This document shows positions 25,906 to 34,651 of a stretch of 64,000 bases of DNA, piece by piece. The stretch comes from Microbulbifer hydrolyticus (GTDB lineage Bacteria; Pseudomonadota; Gammaproteobacteria; Pseudomonadales; Cellvibrionaceae). Positions within the stretch are counted from its first letter, which is position 1. Each line of letters starts with the position of its first letter. The notes below the pieces were generated by a model that did not search any database, had not been told where the DNA came from, and was given only the letters and a program-made list of their open reading frames with translations. The stretch spans positions 1,082,001 through 1,146,000 of the forward strand of contig NZ_CP047491.1 in NCBI RefSeq assembly GCF_009931115.1. The letters are read 5' to 3'. The position numbers and the translations under genes are program-made.

Positions 25906-26904
25906 TCAGGAGCGCTGGGCCTGCTCAGCCTGCTGGCGGCGCAGTTCCTGTTTCTGCTTGCGGCGGGCCTGGGTGGTCGCCTTGGCGTCGTGGCCCAGGT
26001 GGTCCTCACCGCGGGCCTTTGCCAGCTGGATCTGCTTTTCACGCTCGCGGAAACGGGCCTTGTCGGCCTCTGAGACCGAGTCGTGGCAGTGGGGGCAACT
26101 GACGCCCTGCTCAAACAGTTCGGACTGCATCTCTTCATCGGTTACCGGCATGCGGCACGCATTGCACTGCTGGTAGCTACCTCGCTCCAGCTCGTGGTTG
26201 ACGGTTACGCGCTCGTCAAACACAAAGCATTCGCCTTTCCACAGGGTCTCCTCCCTGGGAACATCTTCCAGGTATTTCAGGATGCCGCCCTGCAGGTGGT
26301 AGACCTCGTCGAAGCCCTGCTCTTTCAAGTAGGCAGTGGATTTTTCGCAGCGGATACCGCCGGTGCAGAACATGGCCACTTTCTTGTGCTTCTGCGGGTC
26401 CAGGTGCTCCTTCACATACTGTGGGAACTCACGGAAACTGGTGGTATTCGGGTTTACCGCGTGCTCGAAGGTGCCCACCTGGAACTCGTAGTCGTTGCGG
26501 GTATCGATCAGCAGCACTTCCGGGTCGGAGATCAGCGCATTCCAGTCCCGTGGTTTGACGTAGGTGCCAACGGTACGGCGTGGGTCAATCCCCTCCACAC
26601 CCATGGTGACAATCTCCCGCTTGAGCTTGACCTTGCTGCGCAGGAACGGCATTTGTTCCGTATAGGACTCCTTGTAATCCAGCTCCGCCAGGCGCGGGTC
26701 GGACTTGAGGTAGGCGAGCAGGGCATCAATACCCGCGCGGCTGCCCGCCACGGTGCCGTTGATGCCCTCGCGGGCCAGCAGCAGGGTGCCGCGCACCTCG
26801 TGCTGGAGCAGGGTTTTGAGCAGCGGTTCGCGCAGGGATTCGAAGTCCTCGAGACTGACAAATTTGTACAGCGCGCAGACCACGATGTTGGTAGTGTGGG
26901 TCAT
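25906..26904 (-). CDS. trhO: tRNA uridine(34) hydroxylase, rhodanese family
   Basis: TrhO (YceA) makes 5-hydroxyuridine at tRNA position 34 with oxygen. From ATG 26904 the protein has 332 residues. The N-terminal acylphosphatase-like domain contains [15 protein letters not shown], the rhodanese domain has [15 protein letters not shown] and the active-site loop [16 protein letters not shown], followed by a zinc-ribbon-like tail with CNAC and CPHC pairs. The last 60 residues are Gln/Arg-rich and vary between orthologues. The upstream start at 26946 adds only unconserved residues. Confidence 0.95.
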   Translation of the reverse strand: MTHTTNIVVCALYKFVSLEDFESLREPLLKTLLQHEVRGTLLLAREGINGTVAGSRAGIDALLAYLKSDPRLAELDYKESYTEQMPFLRSKVKLKREIVTMGVEGIDPRRTVGTYVKPRDWNALISDPEVLLIDTRNDYEFQVGTFEHAVNPNTTSFREFPQYVKEHLDPQKHKKVAMFCTGGIRCEKSTAYLKEQGFDEVYHLQGGILKYLEDVPREETLWKGECFVFDERVTVNHELERGSYQQCNACRMPVTDEEMQSELFEQGVSCPHCHDSVSEADKARFREREKQIQLAKARGEDHLGHDAKATTQARRKQKQELRRQQAEQAQRS

Positions 26905-27112
26905 GAGGTATGTCCTTTTGCAGGCCGGATCGTAAATCCGGGGCATTGGGGTAAAAAATCGCCGCGCATTTTAACGAAAAATTCGTGTGCTGTCGTACAC
27001 TTTTTCGACAGCGGGGCACGGTGCCTGACCAGTGGTTCACGGACGGCTGGATCATCTGCCGGCCCTTTTCCCTGCTTCACTTCCTGTCCCTTATGCCAGC
27101 GAGGATCTCCCC

Positions 27113-27379
27113 ATGGCCGATGACGTAACTCCACAAGAATCGCCCCTGTGCCGTGCATATAGCGATGGCAATCACACCGTCAGCATCGATATCTACGCGG
27201 ATGATGAGGGCGGCTGGTTGCTTGAGATCGTCGATGAAAACAACAACACCACCGTGTGGGAGGATGCCTTCGACACCGATGAAGAGGCGCTGCAGGAAGC
27301 GCTGGACGCACTGAAAGAGGAAGGCGTGGGGGCGTTTATTGGCCCCGCGGAAGCGAGCGGCAGCTGGGAAGCGCCGTAA
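27113..27379 (+). CDS. Small acidic hypothetical protein
   Basis: An 88-residue, strongly acidic protein from ATG 27113 after GAGGA. No signal peptide or membrane segment. The core VSIDIYADDEGGWLLEIVDENNNTTVWEDAFDTDEEALQEALDALKEEG reads as two strands and a helix and resembles small proteins common in marine Gammaproteobacteria without known function. It lies alone, divergent from trhO. Confidence 0.7.
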   Translation: MADDVTPQESPLCRAYSDGNHTVSIDIYADDEGGWLLEIVDENNNTTVWEDAFDTDEEALQEALDALKEEGVGAFIGPAEASGSWEAP

Positions 27380-27643
27380 ATCGCGTGAAGCAGGTTTTCA
27401 CGGGACTTCCCTAGCGTCCGTGACCGGGTTTCACCAGTACGATTACAAATAATACGCGCCGCACAAAGCAGGTTTTTTGTGGCCTGCTATGGTTATACAT
27501 AGAAGGGAATCGCGACAGTGTAACAGCACTACCCAATCGCGGCGCCGCCAACGGGCAGCAAGGAAAGTTGCCCTGGCGGAGCCAACTGCTCGCGGTCACC
27601 GGGCCGCCACTGTCTGCAGATGTATTAAATGTGGTTGCTCTGC

Positions 27644-28324
27644 ATGAAAAATTTCCTTCCCGTTCTCGCTATTCCCCTGTTGTGTTTTTCGTCGGCCATG
27701 CCGGCGCAGTCTGGTATTGAACTCAAACTCTCCGATGACCGGGCGATTGACGTGGATCTCGCCGAAGCCGAACTGATTTCCGAGCTGCGAGGCTACGCGA
27801 TCATTGCCGGGCGGACGTGTATTGACTGCGACGAAAATACCGCAATTTTTCTCGAAAAAATCGACCATCGACAAGGTCAGGCCGTGCGTTCGCAGCCGGA
27901 CGGAGAGGATCCCCCGGAGCCGGAAGAGTTTGCCCGGCTGGAGCGCGGCGATTCGACCGAAACCAAAGCGGCACAGCGCGACCGGGCGCAGGCAGAAATG
28001 GATGGGGCCGTGGACGGCGTAACCGAAGTTGACCTGTCCGGTGAGCGCTTTACCTATCCGGGAAAGTACCGGGACTACCTCACGAAAGAACTGGTGGAAA
28101 AAACCCGTATGTTTTACGGCAAGTGCCACGAGAACTCGCCGGCGCTGTTGTGGTTGAGTGAATACCGCACAGAAAAGGGTTGGGTAAAGGAGGAGTATTT
28201 GCTGGTGTTTCGGGATGAGGGCATTGAGCACCGCTACAACCAGGCACGGCAGCCGAGTATCTATTACATTGAAAATGAAGACTGTCGCGAGTTAAAGGGA
28301 GTGGAAGCCACCACTGAACCTTGA
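27644..28324 (+). CDS. Exported hypothetical protein
   Basis: A 226-residue protein from ATG 27644. The start MKNFLPVLAIPLLCFSSAMPAQS is a classic Sec signal peptide ending near AMPAQ. The mature part is polar and contains four cysteines, the CIDC pair plus one each in YGKCHEN and NEDCRE, consistent with disulfides in the periplasm. No family was recognised. A bidirectional terminator follows after about 30 bases. Confidence 0.65.
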   Translation: MKNFLPVLAIPLLCFSSAMPAQSGIELKLSDDRAIDVDLAEAELISELRGYAIIAGRTCIDCDENTAIFLEKIDHRQGQAVRSQPDGEDPPEPEEFARLERGDSTETKAAQRDRAQAEMDGAVDGVTEVDLSGERFTYPGKYRDYLTKELVEKTRMFYGKCHENSPALLWLSEYRTEKGWVKEEYLLVFRDEGIEHRYNQARQPSIYYIENEDCRELKGVEATTEP

Positions 28325-28355
28325 GTGCTCGCAAGTGGCGCCTGGCAGAAAAAGA

Positions 28356-28380
28356 AAAACCCCGCAATTGCGGGGTTTTT
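28356..28380. terminator. Bidirectional intrinsic terminator
   Basis: CCCCGCAATTGCGGGG is a perfect palindromic stem flanked by A-rich and T-rich tails (AAAA before, TTTTT after). It ends the rightward hypothetical gene and the leftward 3D-domain gene, which converge here. Confidence 0.9.
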
Positions 28381-28437
28381 AATGGCTGTGCGGGCAGTGC
28401 CCTGTGATCTATTTATTGTTACTGCTGTTCTGGCGAA

Positions 28438-28857
28438 TTATTTTTTGCTGTCGTGCCAGATGATCTTGAGCTTTTTCTTGCCCCACTTACGCGCTTTTTT
28501 AATATCCTCTTCCATCCACACGTCAATGCGGTTTTTGTAGCGCTTGTTCATGCGGTCGCGCACGGTATAAGTACCGGGCAGGCCTTCAATTCGTACCTTG
28601 GCGCCGTTGGTCAGGCCGTGTTTCTCCAGGTCGCGGGAAACAGCAATGATCTTGTCACCGGGGCGCAGACGGTTGTTCCAGGCCGCGGTCCAGGGATCGT
28701 CATCGGTCTGGCCTTCAACGGAGTTGTAGGCCGTCGCGGTCACGGTCATGGACTTCTTTTCTTTGGCAGGTTTGATCGCGGCAAAGGCGTCGCCACCGGC
28801 CAGAGCCGAGAGTGATGCTGCGAGTACGATCACGTACTTTTTAAGACTCTGTCGCAT
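28438..28857 (-). CDS. Exported 3D domain-containing protein
   Basis: From ATG 28857 (GGAGG lies 12 bases upstream) the protein has 139 residues with a signal peptide ending near GGDAFA. The mature part is a 3D domain: MTVTATAYNSVEGQTDDDPWTAAWNNRLRPGD, with the three family aspartates represented by D in RPGDKIIAVSRDL, TVRDRMNK and RIDVWMEED. 3D domains are the catalytic folds of MltA/Rpf-like peptidoglycan enzymes, so cell-wall cleavage is plausible. The tail is rich in Lys and basic. Confidence 0.8.
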   Translation of the reverse strand: MRQSLKKYVIVLAASLSALAGGDAFAAIKPAKEKKSMTVTATAYNSVEGQTDDDPWTAAWNNRLRPGDKIIAVSRDLEKHGLTNGAKVRIEGLPGTYTVRDRMNKRYKNRIDVWMEEDIKKARKWGKKKLKIIWHDSKK

Positions 28858-29505
28858 AATATTCAGTACCTCCGAAAGCGCTTTAGTCACAGACTTGTTT
28901 TGCCTGTGCGGCCTCCAAGTTGATTTCGTCATAAGTGATCAAACTTTGATCAGGGATGGCCATATTAAAGATCCGTGGAAGGGAATCAATCTTTTCGGTG
29001 ACAGCGCTCGACTGCTCGACAGGGTATTCGTTTAGCCTCAAGTTTGAGTCTTTTTTGGTGCGTTTTGACAGAAAGTTGGAAAGATAGCCCTGCCTGTTAC
29101 CGAAATATGACAGCACTGGGTACATCATGTGGATTTCTATTGGCACTCCGTTGCCAATTTGGATTTACGAGTGACAGCGATGTCATCTGGCATTGTTTAA
29201 TTTTTGTACGATTTGGGGGCAGGGACCCTGTATTCTCTGGAACAAAATTTTTTTCGGTTTATTTGTGACCACTGGTCCAGAGAGTGGCTCAGCGTACCGG
29301 TGACAGCGCTGTAACCGGGATCAAACGTGCGAGTAGAGGCTATTGCCGAAATGCTCTGGCAATCAAACTGCCGGAAATCGTCTCCAGAGAGGAGCTGGCT
29401 CCACCTCCGCAGCAACGGCCAGCGGGAGAATTTATCCCTCTGATGGGCGTCGCCTTTCGCAGAGAGTGGCGGTTATCGCGGGTATTCTGGCCCCGCCGGG
29501 GGGGG
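28858..29505. other. Long AT-richer intergenic region
   Basis: This 648-base gap has no well-supported gene. A minus-strand frame at 28883-29146 (87 codons, GTG start) ends just before the 3D-domain gene and has protein-like composition in its second half, but no ribosome site and no recognised family. A TTGGCA...TGCCAA inverted repeat lies at 29140-29157. The stretch from 29200 to 29260 is AT-rich and could hold promoters for either side. Confidence 0.5.
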
Positions 29506-30234
29506 TTAGATCGCGGTATTGCCGACCGGGCGCTCGGGGTTGACCAATTCTCGCAGTGCAGTGAGGTATGCCTGGTCCTCCTCCAGGTCCGCGAAGCCAT
29601 GGCGTCTGTCCAGGGCCACAGCCTGCTCCAGCCACTGGATTGCTTCCTCAAGGTTGCCCTGCCATTCACACACCTGCCCGACATTGAACGACGTGATTGC
29701 CAGGTTTTGCCAGTCTTCCTCCCGGCGCAGTTGTTCGGTGGCGCTGGTGTACAGCTGGTAGGCGTGGCGCAGCATGGCGGCGCGCTTGTTGGGGTTGGTC
29801 TGCAAGGCGGCTTGCTGGTGGTAAGTGTGGGCGATGGCAGAGCTCACACGTGCCGCGGAGTGTTCGAAGGGCAGACCGGGGGAGGACTCGATATAGGTCA
29901 GCACCGCCTCGAACTGGCCGCGCGCCAGTGGGTACAGGTCCGGGCGCTGGGCACCCAGGGCATTGAGGATGATGCCGTAGCGGTAGCGCAGCTGGTTCTG
30001 GCGGTGGGGCTCCGACACCAGGCTGGCGATCGCCTGTTCGTACATGGGCAGGGCGGCATCGTAGTTGCCTTCCAGCGCAAACTCCTCCGCCTCCATGATC
30101 AGTGAAGTGGGATCGACGGCATTGTTGCCGGATTGGGCGGCGGTTGACGCGGCGAGCGTCAGGCACAGCAGCGCACCTATAAACGCGGGAAGGGCGGGCA
30201 ACCGGGGGGGGAGGTGTTTGCGCGTGGTCAGCAT
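29506..30234 (-). CDS. Exported tetratricopeptide-repeat protein
   Basis: A 242-residue protein from ATG 30234. Its N-terminus is basic then hydrophobic (RLPALPAFIGALLCLTLAASTAAQS), a signal peptide with cleavage near AAQ. The rest is helical with TPR-like pairs, most clearly EAEEFALEGNYDAALPMYEQAIA and NLAITSFNVGQVCEWQGNLEEAIQWLEQAVAL. It should act as a periplasmic protein-protein adaptor; the partner is not shown. It follows ydiJ on the same strand with a strong hairpin between them. Confidence 0.75.
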   Translation of the reverse strand: MLTTRKHLPPRLPALPAFIGALLCLTLAASTAAQSGNNAVDPTSLIMEAEEFALEGNYDAALPMYEQAIASLVSEPHRQNQLRYRYGIILNALGAQRPDLYPLARGQFEAVLTYIESSPGLPFEHSAARVSSAIAHTYHQQAALQTNPNKRAAMLRHAYQLYTSATEQLRREEDWQNLAITSFNVGQVCEWQGNLEEAIQWLEQAVALDRRHGFADLEEDQAYLTALRELVNPERPVGNTAI

Positions 30235-30256
30235 GGCCAGTCCATCTTCATGATCC

Positions 30257-30280
30257 GCCGGCGCGCACATGCGCGCCGGC
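30257..30280. terminator. GC-rich hairpin between ydiJ and the TPR gene
   Basis: GCCGGCGCGC and GCGCGCCGGC form a perfect 10-bp stem with an ACAT loop. It starts 23 bases before the TPR gene and 7 bases after the ydiJ stop. No T tract follows; it may cause pausing or stabilise the upstream mRNA. Confidence 0.5.
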
Positions 30281-30287
30281 AGACAAG

Positions 30288-33200
30288 TTAGTGATTACTG
30301 ACAGTAAACCCTGAATCTTCAATTTGTGCCAGTAGTGCCTGTAGAGGATGGCGCAGGCTGGTGTCTGCGAAGCGCTTGCTCTGGCAACGGCAAGAGTAGC
30401 CGGTGGCGAGGATGGCACTGCTGTCGCCATTCAGCTTTGGCGCCCAGGACTGCTGGAAGATAACCCGCGAAGTCTCCCGGTTGGCGACCTCGTGGCCGTA
30501 AGTGCCGGCCATGCCACAGCAGCCGGCGGCCTGGGCGTCCAGCTCCATACCGAGGGCGGCAAACACCTGCTGCCACTGACGGGTGGAGCCGGCGGCGTTG
30601 GATTGTTCGGTGCAGTGGGGCAGCAGGGTGAACCGGCCACTGTTGAGGCGGTTGCGGTTTGTCGCCAGATGCTCGGTGTGCTGTGACAGCCACTCCTGCA
30701 ACAGCTGCACCCGGGGTGCTTTGTCACCCAGCAGCTTTTCGTATTCTGAGCGGTAGGTCATGGTCATGGACGGGTCTATGCCCACCAGCGGCACGCCGCA
30801 TTCCGCCAGGCTGTTCAGCATGGCACTGTTGCCGGCGGCGGTCTGGGCGAACTGGCGCAGGAAGCCATGCACATGCAGGGGTTTGCCATTGGCCCGGTAG
30901 GGCGCCACCAGCGGGTTGAAGTCCAACAGTTTGAGCAGGCGCAGGGTGTCGGCCACCACATCCGCGTCGAAGTAGCTGGTAAAGGCATCCTGCACGATCA
31001 CCACCGCCTTGGCGCGCTGGGCCGGGCCCATTGCCCGCAGGCTTTCGCGGCTGGCATAGGGCACACCCAGTTCGCGCATCACCTTGTCCAGGCGGGTGGC
31101 AGAGAGCTTTGGTGAGTCGGCCAGGCCCAGTCCGCGCTCCATGAGCCAGCGCACCGGCTTCAGGCTAAGCGGGGCGTTGTACAGCTGGGGTACCCGCGCC
31201 AGGTGGGGCATCACAAATTCGAGGCCGCCGACAAAATAGTCCTTCAGCGGTCGCAGGTAGCGGCTGTAGTAGAGCTCGAGGAACTTGGCGCGGAAAGTGG
31301 GTACATCCACCTTGATCGGGCACTGCCCGGCGCAAGACTTACACGCGAGACAGGCCTGCATGGATTCGTTCACCTCGTGGCTGAAGTCGTACTCGCCGCG
31401 GGCCCGGGCCAGGGAATTCTTGATGCGCCCGGGCAGGCCGATCAGAAACGACTTCTCGCGGCTTTTGCGCGCCACCGCCTCAGGGTCCACTGCGCGGTCC
31501 GCCAGCAGGCGCAGCCATTCGCGGATCAGCGAGGCGCGGCCCTTGGGGGAATGGATGCGGTTGCGGGTGCCTTTATAGGATGGGCACATGGCGTCGTCCG
31601 GGTTCCAGTTGAAACAGGCGCCGTTGCCGTTGCAGTAGACGCCCTCGGAGTAGCCTTCCCACACCTGTACCGGGATTTGGCGGTCGTGTTCGCCACGGGT
31701 GGGAACCTCGTCGATCTTCAGCAGGCCGGATGCGGCGCTGGGGGTGGCGATCTTGCCCGGGTTCAACTGGTTGCGGGGGTCAAACGCGGCCTTGATCTTC
31801 TGGAGTTCCGGGTAGAGTTCACCGAAGAACGCCGGAGAGAACTCCGAGCGCACCCCCTTGCCGTGTTCACCCCACAGCAGGCCGTTGTACTTTTTCGCCA
31901 GCTCGACCACCTGCTCGGTGATGATGCGTACCTGTTTGGCCTGTTCCGGGTCTTTCATGTCGATGGCCGGGCGCACATGCAGCACACCGGCGTCCACATG
32001 ACCGAACATGCCGTAGGCAAAGCCGGCCTGGTCGAGGGCGGCACGGAACTCGGCGATAAAGTCGGCGAGGTTCTCCGGCGGTACCGCGCAGTCCTCCACA
32101 AATGGGATCGGGCGCTGCTCGCCCCTGGCGTTGCCCAGCAGGCCCACGGCGCGCTTGCGCATGGCCCAGATCTTGTTCACCTGGGCATGGCCGCGGGCGA
32201 TGGTGTAGGCGAAGCTCTTGCCGGGCTGGCCGATGAGACTGTCTACGTGGGCGGTGAACCTGGCCAGCGCCGCGTCCAGCTCTTCTTCGGAGTCGGCGGT
32301 GTATTCCACCAGATTGATGCCCTGCACAGGCCGATCATCCTGGGGGAAAAACGCGCTGACGCTGTCCCAAACGATATCGCCCATGGCCAGTTGCAGCACC
32401 TTGCTGTCCACCGTCTCGATGGAGGTGGGCCCGGCCTTCATCAGGTCGGTGGCGTCTTTGAGGGCATCCTGAAAGTGGTCGTAGTTCAGGTTGACCAGGG
32501 CGGCGCACTTGGGGATTTTGAGAACATTGAGTTTGGCCTCGGCAATAAAGCCCAGGGTACCCTCGGAACCGCACAGGATATTGTTGAGGTTGAAGCGGCC
32601 GTCGTTGCCCTTTTCACTGTCCCGGATATGCGCGAGGTCGTAACCGGTGAGGCAGCGGTTCAGCTTGGGGAACTTGGCGTCAATCAGGTCGCGCTTTTCG
32701 CGTTCGACGCTGTCCACCAGCCGGTGGATCCTGCCCGCGCGGCTGTCACTGCTGGTGATTTCTGCCAGCTCATCATCATCTATTGCGTGCGAGAGCCAGA
32801 ATTCGCCCCCCATCAGCACGGTTTTCAATTCCAGTACGTGGTCGCGGGTCTTGCCATACAGGCAGGAGCCCTGACCGGAAGCGTCGGTATTGATCATGCC
32901 GCCGATGGTGGCGCGATTGCTGGTCGAGAGCTCCGGGGCAAAAAACAGCCCATGCGGTTGCAGTGCCGCGTTCAGCTGGTCCTTCACAACCCCGGTTTGC
33001 ACGCGAACCCAGCCTTCTTCGGCATTGATTTCGAGGATGCGGTTCATGTGGCGGGACAGGTCCACCACGATGCCATCCGTGAGTGACTGGCCGTTGGTGC
33101 CGGTGCCGCCACCGCGGGGGGATAGGACGATCTTGTGGAACGCCTCCTGATCCGCCAGTTCCATCAACAGCTGTAAATCGTGTATATCCCTCGGATACAC

Positions 33201-33365
33201 CACGGCCTGGGGCAATACCTGGTAAATGGAGTTGTCTGTCGAAAGCACCGTGCGGCTGGCATAACTGGGGCTGGAATCGCCGTGGAAGCCGCCCTGTTTG
33301 AGTGCTTTGAGGAACTGCAGGTAGAGCGCCTGTACTTCGTTGATTTCGCGCAGTGCTGGAATCAT
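30288..33365 (-). CDS. ydiJ: FAD-linked oxidase/Fe-S fusion, YdiJ-type D-2-hydroxyglutarate dehydrogenase
   Basis: A 1025-residue protein from ATG 33365, close to E. coli YdiJ (1018). The N-terminal FAD_binding_4 domain has VVYPRDIHDLQLLMELA, SPRGGGTGTNGQSL and TIGGMINTDASGQGS; the FAD-oxidase C domain runs to about residue 600; a 4Fe-4S motif CLACKSCAGQCPIKVDVPTFRAKFLE follows; the C-terminal third has a CCG-type motif GCCGMAGTYGHE. YdiJ oxidises D-2-hydroxyglutarate made as a by-product of serine synthesis. D-lactate/glycolate oxidation is the alternative. The upstream in-frame start at 33425 adds 20 residues of no clear family. Confidence 0.88.
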   Translation of the reverse strand: MIPALREINEVQALYLQFLKALKQGGFHGDSSPSYASRTVLSTDNSIYQVLPQAVVYPRDIHDLQLLMELADQEAFHKIVLSPRGGGTGTNGQSLTDGIVVDLSRHMNRILEINAEEGWVRVQTGVVKDQLNAALQPHGLFFAPELSTSNRATIGGMINTDASGQGSCLYGKTRDHVLELKTVLMGGEFWLSHAIDDDELAEITSSDSRAGRIHRLVDSVEREKRDLIDAKFPKLNRCLTGYDLAHIRDSEKGNDGRFNLNNILCGSEGTLGFIAEAKLNVLKIPKCAALVNLNYDHFQDALKDATDLMKAGPTSIETVDSKVLQLAMGDIVWDSVSAFFPQDDRPVQGINLVEYTADSEEELDAALARFTAHVDSLIGQPGKSFAYTIARGHAQVNKIWAMRKRAVGLLGNARGEQRPIPFVEDCAVPPENLADFIAEFRAALDQAGFAYGMFGHVDAGVLHVRPAIDMKDPEQAKQVRIITEQVVELAKKYNGLLWGEHGKGVRSEFSPAFFGELYPELQKIKAAFDPRNQLNPGKIATPSAASGLLKIDEVPTRGEHDRQIPVQVWEGYSEGVYCNGNGACFNWNPDDAMCPSYKGTRNRIHSPKGRASLIREWLRLLADRAVDPEAVARKSREKSFLIGLPGRIKNSLARARGEYDFSHEVNESMQACLACKSCAGQCPIKVDVPTFRAKFLELYYSRYLRPLKDYFVGGLEFVMPHLARVPQLYNAPLSLKPVRWLMERGLGLADSPKLSATRLDKVMRELGVPYASRESLRAMGPAQRAKAVVIVQDAFTSYFDADVVADTLRLLKLLDFNPLVAPYRANGKPLHVHGFLRQFAQTAAGNSAMLNSLAECGVPLVGIDPSMTMTYRSEYEKLLGDKAPRVQLLQEWLSQHTEHLATNRNRLNSGRFTLLPHCTEQSNAAGSTRQWQQVFAALGMELDAQAAGCCGMAGTYGHEVANRETSRVIFQQSWAPKLNGDSSAILATGYSCRCQSKRFADTSLRHPLQALLAQIEDSGFTVSNH

Positions 33366-33600
33366 TCCGGGCCCCGGTTTCTGGATCGACTGATCGATAT
33401 GGCTACATATATAAGGGACTGGCATTTTAGCGGCGGTGGCGGGCTGCGCAACAATTACCGGGAAATCCGCACTCCGGTGCCGGATTGTTGCGGCGGCTGC
33501 CCCTGTTCTCGCGTGCCACAGAGAGGGTCATCCACGAACGCCCCGTCAGCGTAGAGTACACTGTGAGAAGTGAATATATGCCTCCCCGGGGCGAGTACCG

Positions 33601-34620
33601 ATGAAAATACAACTGCTAAAGCACAAAATCCCTGTGGGCATCAGCCAGTGCGCGATGGGAGACCCGGTTCGCTTCAATGGCGGGCACAAACACAGCAAGG
33701 TGTGCACGGGGCTTTTGGCCCAGTGCTTTGATTACGTGCCCCTGTGTCCGGAAGTTGCCATTGGTATGGGGGTGCCGCGCAAGCCAATCCACCTGCTGGT
33801 GGACAAGGCGGGGGCACCGGTCGATGCAGTGCGTGTCATCGGTGTGGAAAATCCCGAGGTAGACGTAACCACGCCATTGCGTGACTACGCCGATTCTGTG
33901 GTTCCTGAACTGCAGAAAGTGCGCGGCTATATCTTTATGCAGAACTCGCCCAGCTGCGGTCTGCACGGCGTGCGGCGCTATCTGGATAATGGTCACGGTA
34001 TCGACAGTGAGGGGGTGGGTGTATTCGCCCGCCGCCTGCAACAGCAGTTCCCGCATCTGCCCATGGAGGAAGTCGGGCGACTGAATAACAGTGAGTTGCG
34101 CGAAAATTTCCTCACCCGTGTTTTCGCTTACGACGCCTGGTTTCGGTATGTCGAGGGTGAGGAGGTGGATGAAGCCGTCGCGGAGGAGACCAGGAAAACC
34201 TCGCGGATCTCCCGCATTATCGAGTTTTACACCGCCTACAAGTATTTGCTGTTGGCGCACAATCAGGACGCCACCCGGGCGCTTGGTCGTGTTTTGGCGG
34301 ACTCGAAAGCGCAGTCCGAAGACGACCTGGCGTTCGCCGTTCGCGGCGGCATCATGGACATCCTCTCGCGCCCGGCGAGCCGCAAGGATCGCACCAATGC
34401 CCTGATGCACAGCCAGGGGCACCTGAAGGAATTCCTCAGCCGCGAGGAAAAAGCCGAGCTACAGCAGTTGATCGAGGATTACCGCCGTGGCCACAAGCCG
34501 CTTTCCTCCGTTCTCACCCTGTTGCGCCACTTCCTCCCGCGCAGCCCGCACGGTTTCATTCACAGCCAGGTGCTGCTGGCGGCTGAGCCGGCGGAGCTTG
34601 GGTTGTGTGATTTCCATTGA
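33601..34620 (+). CDS. DUF523 (TudS-like) plus DUF1722 protein
   Basis: A 339-residue two-domain protein. Residues 1-150 are DUF523: Cys in ISQCAMGDPVRFNGGHK, VPLCPEVAIGMGVPR and NSPSCGLHG, the three conserved cysteines that hold a 4Fe-4S cluster in the thiouracil desulfidase TudS. Residues 190-320 are DUF1722 (YbgA-like), helical, with EFYTAYKYLLLAHNQ and NALMHSQGHLKEFLS. Desulfuration of thiolated bases is the nearest known activity. The photolyase gene follows after 31 bases, probably co-transcribed, a link seen in many bacteria. Confidence 0.88.
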   Translation: MKIQLLKHKIPVGISQCAMGDPVRFNGGHKHSKVCTGLLAQCFDYVPLCPEVAIGMGVPRKPIHLLVDKAGAPVDAVRVIGVENPEVDVTTPLRDYADSVVPELQKVRGYIFMQNSPSCGLHGVRRYLDNGHGIDSEGVGVFARRLQQQFPHLPMEEVGRLNNSELRENFLTRVFAYDAWFRYVEGEEVDEAVAEETRKTSRISRIIEFYTAYKYLLLAHNQDATRALGRVLADSKAQSEDDLAFAVRGGIMDILSRPASRKDRTNALMHSQGHLKEFLSREEKAELQQLIEDYRRGHKPLSSVLTLLRHFLPRSPHGFIHSQVLLAAEPAELGLCDFH

Positions 34621-34651
34621 ACCCTTACTGTAGGTCTCCCTGAACCCAAGC

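Noticed and set aside
28883-29146. 87-codon minus-strand frame upstream of the 3D-domain gene
   Set aside because: Composition is plausible but there is no ribosome site, no known family and no clear start; left as part of the gap.
29141-29154. Sigma-54-like TGGCAC...TTGC
   Set aside because: GG and GC are nine bases apart instead of ten, and the sequence is better described as a TTGGCA/TGCCAA inverted repeat.
29284-30105. 273-codon plus-strand frame over the TPR gene
   Set aside because: A shadow of the minus-strand TPR protein, which has a signal peptide and repeat helices.
31203-33086. 627-codon open frame on the plus strand, antisense to ydiJ
   Set aside because: It mirrors a GC-rich real gene in a complementary frame; its translation has no domain-like pattern, while the opposite strand encodes clear FAD and Fe-S motifs.
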